Shown: positions 44,283 to 53,404 of the stretch, in pieces
Position numbering within the stretch: the stretch's first letter is position 1
Layout: each line of letters begins with the position of its first letter
Assembly (NCBI RefSeq): GCF_002797325.1
Contig: NZ_KZ454938.1
Location: 105,322-169,321, forward strand
Source of the DNA: Bacillus sp. FJAT-45037
Lineage (GTDB): Bacteria > Bacillota > Bacilli > Bacillales > Bacillaceae_D
Length of the DNA stretch: 64,000 nucleotides
Reading direction: 5' to 3'
The notes under the pieces: generated by a model
The model's database searches: none
What the model was told of the DNA's origin: nothing
Seen by the model: the letters and a program-made list of their open reading frames with translations, nothing else
Position numbers and translations under genes: made by a program

Positions 44283-44595
44283 AACAGAAGTTTACCCTCC
44301 ATAAAAAAGGCGCCCCTGGTGCAGGCGCTAAAAAAATAGGAGGTTTTTATACGGTTATGGAGAAAGTTAACCTACAACAAATAAAAGTAGAGTAAACGAA
44401 TAAAATAGTTGTTGTTTCCTAATGCATCCCCAACGCATCAAGAATAGTACAGTTTACGCAGAAGAAAAAAGTTTGCATAGACAAGCGACATGTTTGTACA
44501 AGAAATCCGCAAGTACCGTTGTTTATATAGTGACTTGATATAGGAATGGGTGCTTGAAAAGGGTATAGTTAAGTAAAACATAAGGGTGAGATATA
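44283..44595. other. Intergenic region after glsA
   Basis: No gene supported in this ~310-base stretch. It has a small GC hairpin (GCGCC at 44310 with GGCGC at 44324) flanked by A runs on both sides, so it lacks a T run for glsA but would give one on the minus strand. An AGGAGG at 44338-44343 precedes a 12-codon frame (ATG 44357) that is too short and badly spaced to call. Confidence 0.35.
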
Positions 44596-45054
44596 TTGGA
44601 GACAAAAAGTCCTATCATAAAAAAGCTACAATTAAAAGATCAATCCACTCCAGTCCTAATTGTTAATGCACCGATCGAGTACAAGGAGGTCATGGAGCAA
44701 TTCTCTGCCCCTCTTCATACAGAACGCGTGGAACAAGAGTATTTTTTTATTCAAGTATTTGGAACAGAAAAAGATACACTTCAAGCAAATGTGAAAGAAC
44801 AAGTTCGAGCGATAGCCGATGATGGACTTTTTTGGGTTTGTTATCCCAAAAAGACATCGAAAGCCTATAAAGGCTCAGATTGTAGTCGGGATATAGTCGG
44901 CGCGATGTTAGCTGATGAGGGGTATGAGCCTGTTCGACAAGTAGCAATTGATGAAGATTGGTCAGCACTCCGATTTCGTAAAGTTGAACATATCAAGTCG
45001 TTGAAACGCAAAGTCGCAGTGTCAGAGAAAGGAAAGCAACGAATTTCAGAATAA
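44596..45054 (+). CDS. Hypothetical protein resembling DUF3052
   Basis: A 152-residue soluble protein. The block GLFWVCYPKKTSKAYKGSD, followed by RDIVGAMLADEGYEPVRQV and DEDWSALRFRK, resembles the DUF3052-type pattern of a short alpha/beta protein with a WxxYPK core, whose function is unknown. The last 25 residues are strongly basic (LKRKVAVSEKGKQR). The start is TTG at 44596 with AAGGGTGAG upstream. It is alone on its transcript as far as can be seen. Confidence 0.72.
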   Translation: METKSPIIKKLQLKDQSTPVLIVNAPIEYKEVMEQFSAPLHTERVEQEYFFIQVFGTEKDTLQANVKEQVRAIADDGLFWVCYPKKTSKAYKGSDCSRDIVGAMLADEGYEPVRQVAIDEDWSALRFRKVEHIKSLKRKVAVSEKGKQRISE

Positions 45055-45180
45055 TTAAAGACCACCTCATTAAAATGCTTGCTCTTATGCAAAAACAGTG
45101 GTTACAATGAGAGTATAATCCTTTGTTTCTGCGACTTTTGACACAAGCAGGACATCTGTTAAATTGAGGTGGATCTACAT

Positions 45181-46017
45181 ATGAGTATGAAAAAAACAGA
45201 CCAAGAAATTTTTGATGCGATCATTACAGCCGCTCCATTTATTCAACGAGCTGCGAAGGAAGAAATCGCAATTTCGATTTGCGATCATGAAACATGGTTG
45301 CTTCAGCTTGATCACCCCACATTAGTGTTAGGCAATAAAACGGGCGATCCCGTATCGAAAGATGATCCAGTGATTCAAAGTGCTTTAAACGGCCAAGGTG
45401 GGATGGGCCGACCTCCATATGAAGTGTATGGAATGCATTTCTTTGGTAAAACGTCTCCTATCATCAATGATGGACGTGTAATCGGTGCAATCGGTATGGC
45501 TTACAATATTGAAATATTAATGAAGATGGAAACAAATATTGAGAAATTAAATAATATTACAGCGAGCATTCAGCAATTAATTGAGAAAATCATTGCACAA
45601 GCAAGCCAGCTAAGCATAACGAATAATGAACTATATGTACTTTCTGAGCGCTCAAAAGAAAATTCTGAAGAGGTTAATCAGATCCTTGATTTAATGAACA
45701 ATATTTCAAGACAGACGAACATCCTTGGACTCAATGCGAGTATTGAAGCTGCCAGAGCAGGAGATGCAGGAAAAGGTTTTTCAGTTGTTGCTAACGAGGT
45801 GAGGTCAGTGTCGAAAGAGACAGCTTCATCTTCAGACAAGATCAATCATTCAATCTCAACCATCGAAGATAATCTTTCTCAAATGATTATGAGCTTAACA
45901 ACAATTCGTGGTTTGACAGAAGATCAGACGTTATTAGTAGAGAACGTCGCAGCGACACTAGATACACTCTCTACAATTATCCGTGAATTACACAGTTATA
46001 TGAAAACGCTAGGCTAA
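45181..46017 (+). CDS. Soluble methyl-accepting chemotaxis protein (YfmS-like)
   Basis: A 278-residue chemoreceptor without membrane helices. The N-terminal half (about 1-115) is a small sensor domain, with [14 protein letters not shown] and [12 protein letters not shown], resembling the Cache/PAS-like domain of sugar-diacid and prpR-type sensors. The C-terminal half is the signalling hairpin with the conserved tip [34 protein letters not shown]. It is shorter than membrane receptors and lacks a HAMP domain, like B. subtilis YfmS. It should sense a cytoplasmic signal and report to CheA. The ATG at 45181 follows GAGGTGGATC; a GTG at 45169 lies inside that site. Confidence 0.88.
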   Translation: MSMKKTDQEIFDAIITAAPFIQRAAKEEIAISICDHETWLLQLDHPTLVLGNKTGDPVSKDDPVIQSALNGQGGMGRPPYEVYGMHFFGKTSPIINDGRVIGAIGMAYNIEILMKMETNIEKLNNITASIQQLIEKIIAQASQLSITNNELYVLSERSKENSEEVNQILDLMNNISRQTNILGLNASIEAARAGDAGKGFSVVANEVRSVSKETASSSDKINHSISTIEDNLSQMIMSLTTIRGLTEDQTLLVENVAATLDTLSTIIRELHSYMKTLG

Positions 46018-46023
46018 GCATTA

Positions 46024-46061
46024 GGCAATCTCATCAATATTGATGAGATTGTCTTTTTTTT
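46024..46061 (+). terminator. Intrinsic terminator after the soluble chemoreceptor
   Basis: CAATCTCATCAAT (46026-46038) and ATTGATGAGATTG (46039-46051) form a perfect inverted repeat, followed by TCTTTTTTTT. Confidence 0.9.
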
Positions 46062-46429
46062 GTGAGGGAAGCTAGTCGTATTATAAAAACTAGTGAACTA
46101 TTAAGTCTGTGTGAAGGGTAGCTAGTGTTTACACACCACAATCAATATATAAGCTATAACTTTTATCAGTTTGTAATGCTAGATTTACACTTGCTCAATA
46201 CTTTTCCTTTAGTATAGATCTTGTATGAAATACTGGTTGAAGAGTAAATGAGGGAAAAGTGTAGAAATTTGGTTTGATGTCTACATTTAAAACAGTTAAG
46301 CGGGTGAGGTTCAATCTCCCCTGCTTTCTTCAATAATTATCAAAGCATCTATCGTCAAGCTCTCCTTTTGAAGCATAGAACAAGAATCTACTCAAGAACA
46401 ATCGGAAGACTAGAAATGAGTGAAAGAAA
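46062..46429. other. Long leader or intergenic region before the MFS gene
   Basis: No gene seen. A possible promoter is TTGCTC (46191-46196), 16 bases, TATAGA (46213-46218). About 85 bases on is a hairpin, AGCGGGTGAG (46299-46308) with CTCCCCTGCT (46316-46325), one mismatch and one wobble, followed by TTCTT. If the promoter is real, the MFS mRNA would have a ~200-base structured leader. Confidence 0.35.
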
Positions 46430-47662
46430 ATGAAAACGAGGAAAAAACAGAGTAACTCTGTGACAGTTGTATCCTTGATCACTGCTTTATGTTTACTAGG
46501 TGATTCAATGCTCTATGTTGCGCTGCCTATTTACTATGAAAATGTTGGGTTGGCTTCACTATGGGAGGTCGGATTAATTCTATCAGTGAATAGATTCGTT
46601 CGAATTCCTATTAACCCGATAGTGGGGAAGGTCTATCGTAAGCTACCTTTACGTGTTGGTTTATTAATTGCTATTGTGTTAGCAGTGACAACAACGATTG
46701 GTTATGGTATCGGCTACGGATTATTTACTTGGTTAATCTTAAGAATCTTATGGGGTGTGGCATGGTCATTTTTACGGTTAGGTGGATTTTTACTCGTTAT
46801 TGATCAATCAAATGATTCAAACCGTGGGGAGAATATAGGGCGATACAATGGGCTATACAGGCTAGGAAGTTTAGGAGGAATGTTAGGAGGCGGAATCTTA
46901 GCTGCATTAATAGGGTTTGAACATACTGCGATTTTATTTGGTTTATTGATGATAAGTGGTATTCCGATCATTATCCGTATGCTTCCTAGAGATGTAACAG
47001 CCTCAAAGAAGGGTTCAGTTAGTGGTTCATCTAAACCGAAAATAATGTTACCGCAATCAGGCTCTATAATTGCTGTTGTCGCCAGTGGAATGATAATTTC
47101 TTTTTTGATTCAAGGGGTATTTAGTTCATCTATCAGTCTAGTAATGGCTACTCATTACGGAGATGAATTAATGATCGTTGGCTTCACTATAGGTGTAACT
47201 GCCGTAGCGGGGATATTACAAGGTGTTCGATGGTTATGGGAGCCGTATTTAGCAAGGAAATTTGGACAATGGTCTGACGGTAGACAAGGAAGATTACCAA
47301 TCTATATATCCGCTCTAATTGTATCGATGGTCGGGTTTTTATTAATTCCGATTCAATTTTCATTAGTTTTATGGGTTGTTTTCGCTTTGATTGTGATGGC
47401 TGCATCCACAGCATTAACGACTATCAATGATACGATCACAGCAGATATTGCAAAACAAAGCGATGCGAACCAGGTGCTGACAACTTACACAGTATTTTTA
47501 GATGTAGGGGCGGCGCTTGGACCATTATTCATCTATGGGGTTTTATCATGGGGGGCTAGCCTTCAACTCATTTTTTCTTTTTCTGCTTTGTTATTTCTAA
47601 TATTAGCCATGTTTTGGTCTTATGTACTTCAAAAAGAATATTCAAATGCTATTACGTTATAA
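46430..47662 (+). CDS. MFS transporter
   Basis: A 410-residue protein with 12 predicted membrane helices in two halves of six and a cytoplasmic loop around residues 185-205, the major facilitator architecture. The loop 2-3 motif is degenerate (RFVRIPINPIVGKVYRKLPLR), and the loop 8-9 equivalent reads KFGQWSDGRQGR, an A-like motif with the G-x-x-x-D/G-R-x-G-R pattern. It most resembles drug or small-molecule exporters, but the substrate is unknown. The ribosome binding site is weak (GTGAAAGAAA). It is monocistronic and its terminator is clear. Confidence 0.85.
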   Translation: MKTRKKQSNSVTVVSLITALCLLGDSMLYVALPIYYENVGLASLWEVGLILSVNRFVRIPINPIVGKVYRKLPLRVGLLIAIVLAVTTTIGYGIGYGLFTWLILRILWGVAWSFLRLGGFLLVIDQSNDSNRGENIGRYNGLYRLGSLGGMLGGGILAALIGFEHTAILFGLLMISGIPIIIRMLPRDVTASKKGSVSGSSKPKIMLPQSGSIIAVVASGMIISFLIQGVFSSSISLVMATHYGDELMIVGFTIGVTAVAGILQGVRWLWEPYLARKFGQWSDGRQGRLPIYISALIVSMVGFLLIPIQFSLVLWVVFALIVMAASTALTTINDTITADIAKQSDANQVLTTYTVFLDVGAALGPLFIYGVLSWGASLQLIFSFSALLFLILAMFWSYVLQKEYSNAITL

Positions 47663-47670
47663 CAGTGAAC

Positions 47671-47706
47671 AACCCTCCACATTTTTTAAAAAGTGGAGGG
47701 TTTTCT
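47671..47706 (+). terminator. Intrinsic terminator after the MFS gene
   Basis: AACCCTCCAC (47671-47680) pairs perfectly with GTGGAGGGTT (47693-47702), then TTCTC, with additional A/T pairing inside. Confidence 0.85.
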
Positions 47707-47736
47707 CAATCTGCTAAAAAGGTAAAATTACTATAA

Positions 47737-50265
47737 TTACCTGGGTAGCTCGATTGATAGTATCTTTGATTGAATCAGCATAGACTGCAATTTTTCAGGT
47801 GGGACTGGCTTACTGAATATAAAGCCTTGAATTTTTAAAGAAGAAGAAAGTTGTCCGAAAAATTGTAGCTGACTGATTGTTTCAACTCCTTCGATCACCA
47901 CATCCATCTGTAACTCTTTAGCAAGATAAATGACACTTTTGACAATCGCTTGTGCTTTAATATCTTCATCTATTTGTTGGACGAGTTGTTTATCGATCTT
48001 AATTGTATCTAGGTTATATTTCATCAGATACGACAGAGAAGAATAGCCTGTGCCGAAATCATCTAAAGAAAATGTCACACCGAGTTCTCTTAAGTCGTTC
48101 ATTTCTTTTAAGGCGACGTCTTGATGTAACACTGATGATTCCGTAATTTCTAACTCAATAAGCTCGGCTGGCACATGATGTTTTTCCATACACTCTTGAA
48201 CATAATCTTTAAACTTAGATCTCATTAATCGCTTTGGGGAGACGTTAATCGAGATTGGAACAATAGGGACTCCCGCTTCGAGCCAGGTACGAATTTGTGC
48301 ACAGACGGTATCAATCACCCAATCACCGATTTCAAAGATCAAACCGTTCTCCTCAGCGAGAGGAATAAACTGAGCAGGTGATACATTTCCCCAATCTGGA
48401 TGCTGCCATCGTAAAAGAGCCTCGGCTCCAGAGATTGTCCCATCATCGGCTTCGACTTTAGGTTGATAATGAAGATGTAATTGTTGTTCTGATATGGCTT
48501 GTCTTAAATCTTTCTCTAATTGAAATGTTTTATAAGATTCAAGATTCATACTTGGTGTATAGAATTGGTAATCAGAGCGATGAGTACGCTTTACTCGTTG
48601 CATCGCGATATAAGCTAAATGAAGTAATTGGTTTGATTTCTTTCCATCAGCTGGATAAGAGCTGATTCCTATGCGTGTTGTTAACAACACTTCATATTCA
48701 TTAATAAGAAGAGGTTTCTTCGATTCTTGAATAATTGCCTCAGCTAGTTCTTGCGTCGCGGATAGAGTAGCATGAATAAAAATAGCAAATTCATCGCCAT
48801 TAATCCTCGCTACAAAAGTACCATCTGCTGTTAATTTAGTCAGCCTAGAAGCTAGTGCTTTTATAATGCAGTCACCGACATGATGACCTAATGTATCATT
48901 TATTTGACTGAAGCGATCGATTGCTAGATAAAGGACGAACACAGGCTCACTCTTGAGGTTACTTTGTAAGTTAGCTTCAAAGTGAGAGCGATTTGGTAAC
49001 CCAGTCAAGTAATCATGTTCTGTAATAAACTGTAGTCTTTGCTCATATTGTTTTTGCTGAGTGATATCCGATGAGATTCCATTTAGATGGATCAATTCAC
49101 CATCATCATTAAAGATCGGAATGGTTTGGTCATCAATCCATTTGAGCTCATCTAGTGGGGTAATTATTCGGTATTGATGGCGGATTTTTTTTCCGTTTTC
49201 TAGAATTTTTTGAGCTTCTAAAACGTCTGGTAAATCTTCAGGATGAACCAGTTCTAACCATAACTTAGGGTTGGAGATGAATGTGTCTTGTTCAACCCCA
49301 TAAACGCTATAGGCGCCGTCAGAACAATAAGTCATTTGTCCTTTTTTTACGTCGTAAGACCAAATCGTCGCGTCAAGAGAGTTATATATTTCTAACGACT
49401 CCGCTGTTTGTTGTAATAATTTCTCCTCGGTGTACTTCATACGTGTGGTGTCATAGATAATACCGTAAACTTCTTTTAAGTCCCCATTTGAATTAAATGA
49501 TGCTTTCCCCTTAACTAGAGCTACTTTTTTTACATCAAGGAGATTGGAGAAAGTGCACTCCAATTCAAATTGACCAGCATTATTTTTCGCATTATAAATC
49601 GCAGTGATTAGTTGCAGTTCCTCTCCCTTGGTCGTAAATGACATCACTTCATCTAAACCACGACCAGATGTCTCATAGGAGAGGGAGAAAAAGTTGCAAA
49701 CTTGCCTTGATAAAAAAACTTTGCCGGTAGTTGCTGAGTATTTCCAACTGCCAATATTGGCTAATTTTTGAGCCATATTGAGGTGATCTTTTATTTGAAG
49801 CAAGTCATGTTTCGTCTGAGTCATCGCGGAAATATCCTTTGCAATACCATAAACACCAATGACCTCACCATAATCTTGAATGGGAATATTGGTAATATGA
49901 ATATAAACGAGATGACCGTCTTTATGGTAAGCGGCGGTTTTATAATGTACGGTTTGTCCGTTTAGAACTTTCTGAAAGTACGTCAAGACACGCTTTTTTT
50001 CTGATTGTGGAAGGAAGTTATTATAATGGTGTTTCATTTCTTCTATTGAATATCCGAATAATTCAGATAATTTCCGGTTTAGTTCAATAACTTTTCCTTC
50101 TCTATCGAGTGTATAGACGCCATCTGGGTAATGATCAAAGATTTTCTGGTGCATCCTTAACGAGTCAGCAATTAGCTGGTGATCTTGAAGTTGAAAAACT
50201 AATTCTTGTTTCTTTCTTGATAATACGTATCGTTTTATATGTCTTTTTAACGTTTTATTCTCCAT
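47737..50265 (-). CDS. PAS-GGDEF-EAL protein with degenerate GGDEF
   Basis: An 842-residue cytoplasmic signalling protein without membrane helices. Three PAS domains (about residues 35-155, 165-285 and 290-405, with YGIAKDIS and LNGISSDIT closing motifs) lead to a GGDEF domain (about 410-575) and an EAL domain (about 585-835). The cyclase motif reads RINGDEF, with the first glycine replaced by asparagine, and the metal-binding segment is AIDRFSQINDTLGH. Cyclase activity is doubtful and GTP may act as an effector. The EAL site is complete: EALLRW, SINVSPK, LEITES, DDFGTGYSS, IKIDKQ and VIEGVET. It is therefore likely a c-di-GMP phosphodiesterase controlled by PAS-sensed signals. The start is weakly served by GAGATGG. 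Confidence 0.87.
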   Translation of the reverse strand: MENKTLKRHIKRYVLSRKKQELVFQLQDHQLIADSLRMHQKIFDHYPDGVYTLDREGKVIELNRKLSELFGYSIEEMKHHYNNFLPQSEKKRVLTYFQKVLNGQTVHYKTAAYHKDGHLVYIHITNIPIQDYGEVIGVYGIAKDISAMTQTKHDLLQIKDHLNMAQKLANIGSWKYSATTGKVFLSRQVCNFFSLSYETSGRGLDEVMSFTTKGEELQLITAIYNAKNNAGQFELECTFSNLLDVKKVALVKGKASFNSNGDLKEVYGIIYDTTRMKYTEEKLLQQTAESLEIYNSLDATIWSYDVKKGQMTYCSDGAYSVYGVEQDTFISNPKLWLELVHPEDLPDVLEAQKILENGKKIRHQYRIITPLDELKWIDDQTIPIFNDDGELIHLNGISSDITQQKQYEQRLQFITEHDYLTGLPNRSHFEANLQSNLKSEPVFVLYLAIDRFSQINDTLGHHVGDCIIKALASRLTKLTADGTFVARINGDEFAIFIHATLSATQELAEAIIQESKKPLLINEYEVLLTTRIGISSYPADGKKSNQLLHLAYIAMQRVKRTHRSDYQFYTPSMNLESYKTFQLEKDLRQAISEQQLHLHYQPKVEADDGTISGAEALLRWQHPDWGNVSPAQFIPLAEENGLIFEIGDWVIDTVCAQIRTWLEAGVPIVPISINVSPKRLMRSKFKDYVQECMEKHHVPAELIELEITESSVLHQDVALKEMNDLRELGVTFSLDDFGTGYSSLSYLMKYNLDTIKIDKQLVQQIDEDIKAQAIVKSVIYLAKELQMDVVIEGVETISQLQFFGQLSSSLKIQGFIFSKPVPPEKLQSMLIQSKILSIELPR

Positions 50266-50404
50266 ATGACCATCTCATTTCAATTATTCATTCATTTAGT
50301 AAGAAAATAATCCTATGTCTATGGAATTGATTATACTATGTTCATGTCGACAAAAGAAGATATATGGTGAAAAAATACATGTTGAATTTGTTATATATTT
50401 CTAA

Positions 50405-50450
50405 ATTGAAAATAGCAAGGTTTGTTGGTCATGAACAAACCTTGCTATTA
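50405..50450 (-). terminator. Intrinsic terminator of the kyn operon
   Basis: A perfect 16-bp inverted repeat (AATAGCAAGGTTTGTT at 50411-50426 and its complement at 50434-50449) just beyond the kynA stop, with TTTTC after it on the minus strand. Confidence 0.88.
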
Positions 50451-50456
50451 ATTGAT

Positions 50457-51308
50457 TTAGATTTTTGTTCGTAAACTCCAAAGTTCAGGGAAGAAACGTT
50501 GGTCGAGAACTTTTTTCAAATAATGGACGCCGGAAGATCCACCTGTTCCTGTCTTAAACCCAATAATTCGTTCAACGGTTTTCATATGTCTAAAGCGCCA
50601 CTGCTGAAGCCAATCCTCGATATCGACAAGCTTCTCAGCTAATTGATAGAGGTCCCAATAGTTTTCGACATCTTTGTAGACCGTGAGCCAAGCTTCTTCT
50701 ACACTTTCATCTTCTTCGTAAGGCTTCGAAACATCTCGGTTTAGAATGGAACTGTTAATGTGAAGACCTGTTTTGGCTAATGCTTGAATTGCTACATCGT
50801 ATAAGCCAGGGCTATGATAAGCGATTTTCAATTGCTTGTGTAGTTCTGGGTCTTTTTCGTAAATCTTCAAAATGTGCGGTGTTTTATAGCCAAGGGCAAA
50901 TTCAATCATTCGATATTGATACGATTGAAAACCTGAGGCTTGTCCAAGTGAATCACGAAATTCCATGTATTCAGCAGGAGTAAGAGTTGAAAGAACATCC
51001 CAAGCTTGAATAATTTGGGATTGAATTTTTGAGACGCGTGCTAACTGCTTAAAGGACGTTTGCAGATCACCTGCTTGAATGCTTTTCACCGCTGCCGTCG
51101 TTTCGTGAAGAATCAGCTTCATCCAGAGCTCGCTCACTTGATGAATAATAATAAAGAGCATTTCATCATGGTGATCTGATAAGAGGTGTTGGCTCGATAA
51201 AACTTGCTCGAGCCCTAAATATTCACCGTAGGTCATATTTTCTTTGAAATCTGTATGGATGCCTTTTTCATTTGCTGTTGTTTTAGGGGTATTGTCTTCT
51301 GGTGACAT
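50457..51308 (-). CDS. kynA: Tryptophan 2,3-dioxygenase
   Basis: A 283-residue heme enzyme that opens the indole ring of L-tryptophan to N-formylkynurenine. Family blocks are [37 protein letters not shown] (with the substrate-side histidine in FIIIHQ), [18 protein letters not shown] and [23 protein letters not shown], which contains the axial heme histidine (FRHMKT). The length is normal for bacterial forms. It is the third gene of kynU-kynB-kynA, 13 bases after kynB, with AAAGGAGAATGA before the ATG. Confidence 0.96.
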   Translation of the reverse strand: MSPEDNTPKTTANEKGIHTDFKENMTYGEYLGLEQVLSSQHLLSDHHDEMLFIIIHQVSELWMKLILHETTAAVKSIQAGDLQTSFKQLARVSKIQSQIIQAWDVLSTLTPAEYMEFRDSLGQASGFQSYQYRMIEFALGYKTPHILKIYEKDPELHKQLKIAYHSPGLYDVAIQALAKTGLHINSSILNRDVSKPYEEDESVEEAWLTVYKDVENYWDLYQLAEKLVDIEDWLQQWRFRHMKTVERIIGFKTGTGGSSGVHYLKKVLDQRFFPELWSLRTKI

Positions 51309-51321
51309 CGGTCATTCTCCT

Positions 51322-51963
51322 TTATTTTGTAGAGTTGAGAGGACGGATCACGGCGCGAACCGGACTACCGTCCCCTTTTCTTATCGGTAAAGGAAGAGCA
51401 ATGAGCTCATAATCTCCTTTTGGAACATGATCAAGCATTGTATTTTCTAGGATCGCGATATTATGTTGATAAAGAGCATGGTGACCTGTAAGCTCTTTAC
51501 TATCTGGATGGTCGACAGAAGGGACGTCGACACCGAGTAACTGTATTCCTACTTCATGTAAATAGTTGGCACCGCAACTTGTCACAGTTGGAAAGTCTGG
51601 TGGGAATTGAGTAGGGTTATTTGGAATAGACGTTTTGACTAAGAGACGAGTAACTCCTTTAAGGTCAAATTGACTAAACATCGCTTCATCTAGCATAGAA
51701 TACGAAGAGCCATCAATGACTCGTGCATGCCCGATGTAGCGATTGATATCAAGATCAAGGGTGCGAGCTCCCTGATTATCAAAATGAAACGGAGCATCAA
51801 TATGTGTTCCAGAATGAAGACTTGTCGTGATCTTGCCGATATTGACTGAACCAGTGTTCTCTTTTGTATACTCTGTGACATAGGAGAAAGGAGTGTCACC
51901 AGGCCAATGGGCAAGTTGATCATCAAGTGGTTGCGAAATATCAATCCATTTTTTCTCATTCAT
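51322..51963 (-). CDS. kynB: Kynurenine formamidase
   Basis: A 213-residue metal-dependent cyclase-like enzyme that removes formate from N-formylkynurenine. The HxGTHxDxPxH metal-binding signature is present as SLHSGTHIDAPFHF, and IDISQPLDDQLAHWPGD opens the protein in the family manner. LLGVDVPSVDHPDS carries further conserved residues. Its ATG overlaps the kynU stop by one base, so it is translationally coupled to kynU. Confidence 0.95.
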   Translation of the reverse strand: MNEKKWIDISQPLDDQLAHWPGDTPFSYVTEYTKENTGSVNIGKITTSLHSGTHIDAPFHFDNQGARTLDLDINRYIGHARVIDGSSYSMLDEAMFSQFDLKGVTRLLVKTSIPNNPTQFPPDFPTVTSCGANYLHEVGIQLLGVDVPSVDHPDSKELTGHHALYQHNIAILENTMLDHVPKGDYELIALPLPIRKGDGSPVRAVIRPLNSTK

Positions 51964-53240
51964 TATGCAATGACTCCTCGCTTGTTTTCGTAGTTTTTAT
52001 ACGTTTCCTCGCGCATGATCTGTTTTAATATTTGCACACTATTCCATACATCTTCATACGTATTGTAGAGGGCGACAGGCGCAAGACGAATGCCGTTTGG
52101 TGAACGAAAGTCAGGTGTAATACCTTTGTCTTTTAACGCTTTGCATATTCTCGCTGCCTCAGGATGCTCGATAAACAAATGCCCACCACGCTTATGGTCG
52201 TCTTTCGGATTTTGGAACACAAATCCACCCTCGGGTATCTCTTGAGTGATCGCTGCTTGCATAAAACGAGTAAGAGCAAGTGATTTTTTTCGAATATTTT
52301 CAATACCAGCCTCATGAAATAATTGTAAAGAACCAATAAGAGGTGCGATGCTAAGAACATGAGGGGTACCTATTTGAAAAGCGCCAGCATCTAGTGCAGG
52401 TGTTAACGTGTGCTCCATATCAAATTGCTTACTCTTATCGGAACTAAACCAACCAGCTAGACCAGGCGTTATTCCGAAATGTTTCTTATTTACGTACAAG
52501 CCACCGACAGCACCCGGACCAGCATTAAGGTGCTTATAATTACACCAAAAAGCAAAATCAACATCCCATGCACTTAATTCATGAGGAATTGAACCGATTG
52601 AATGACATAAATCAAATCCAATGAGAATGTTGCGCTTATGTGCTTCTTCTGTTAGACGTTTCATGTCGAGGACTTGTCCACTGCGATATAAAATACTTGA
52701 TAGCAGGATGAGTGCTACATCGTCATTCATTTGCGCGATAATGTCATCTTCTAGTATTGTATGCCCATCTCGACTTTTTACTTGAATGAGATGTTCAGTC
52801 GGATCAAGATTTTTTAATCGGAGTTGACTTTGTAAGGCATAGATATCACTAGGGAAATTTAGCTCATCAGCAAGAATGTTCGTGCGATTTTTTGTAGGTT
52901 GATAGAATGTGGAGATTAGTTGATGCAAGTTAGTCGTTGTCGAACCTGTTACTAAAACCTCAGCTCCTGTTGCGCCGACAAGTGGTGCCATCTGTTCTCC
53001 TAATGACTCACTGAGGTAATACCATGGATGCTCACCATCTGTCCACCCATCAATTCCGTGCTTTTTCCATGAATCAAGCAAATGTAATAAAGTATTTTCT
53101 GCTCGCTTGGAGAGAAGGCCCAGTGAGTTACCATCTAAATAAATGCGACCCTTTTGTGTGTAGAACTCATCACGAAAAGGAGCCAGTGGATCTTTCTGAT
53201 CAAGATTTTTTGCGTAATCTAGCGTTAATTGTTCTGACAT
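51963..53240 (-). CDS. kynU: Kynureninase
   Basis: A 425-residue pyridoxal-phosphate enzyme that cleaves kynurenine to anthranilate and alanine. It shows [25 protein letters not shown] for the phosphate loop, [15 protein letters not shown] with the PLP-contacting Asp, and [16 protein letters not shown] with the Schiff-base lysine (YKHLN). The frame continues upstream to 53516, but ATG at 53240 with AAAGGTGGAG nearby is the start, and the extension overlaps the divergent ABC gene. It is the first gene of the operon. No anthranilate-degradation genes follow, so anthranilate may be recycled or excreted. Confidence 0.96.
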   Translation of the reverse strand: MSEQLTLDYAKNLDQKDPLAPFRDEFYTQKGRIYLDGNSLGLLSKRAENTLLHLLDSWKKHGIDGWTDGEHPWYYLSESLGEQMAPLVGATGAEVLVTGSTTTNLHQLISTFYQPTKNRTNILADELNFPSDIYALQSQLRLKNLDPTEHLIQVKSRDGHTILEDDIIAQMNDDVALILLSSILYRSGQVLDMKRLTEEAHKRNILIGFDLCHSIGSIPHELSAWDVDFAFWCNYKHLNAGPGAVGGLYVNKKHFGITPGLAGWFSSDKSKQFDMEHTLTPALDAGAFQIGTPHVLSIAPLIGSLQLFHEAGIENIRKKSLALTRFMQAAITQEIPEGGFVFQNPKDDHKRGGHLFIEHPEAARICKALKDKGITPDFRSPNGIRLAPVALYNTYEDVWNSVQILKQIMREETYKNYENKRGVIA

Positions 53241-53301
53241 TGTTGAACTCCACCTTTGGTCTGTGATTAATGAAGTGAAAATTATGAATACTTTTGGTAA
53301 T

Positions 53302-53330
53302 ATTGTATAGTGGATACGGACAGTGGTCAA
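53302..53330 (-). promoter_or_regulatory. Sigma-A promoter of the kynUBA operon
   Basis: On the minus strand TTGACC (complement of 53325-53330), exact 17-base spacer, TACAAT (complement of 53302-53307), about 60 bases before kynU. Confidence 0.7.
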
Positions 53331-53404
53331 TCGCACGCTAGTGATCTTATAAAGTATAAATATATATTTCGCCTTTCTAATGAAATGAATGGAGATGCTC
53401 GTTA

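Noticed and set aside
44303-44337. Terminator for glsA
   Set aside because: The hairpin is short (5 bp) and no T run follows on the plus strand.
44338-44395. Twelve-codon frame behind AGGAGG after glsA
   Set aside because: Spacing to the ATG is about 13 bases and the peptide is too short and uninformative to support.
46299-46325. tRNA-like T-arm (GGTTCAATC) before the MFS gene
   Set aside because: Only a single hairpin is present; no acceptor, D or anticodon arms can be drawn.
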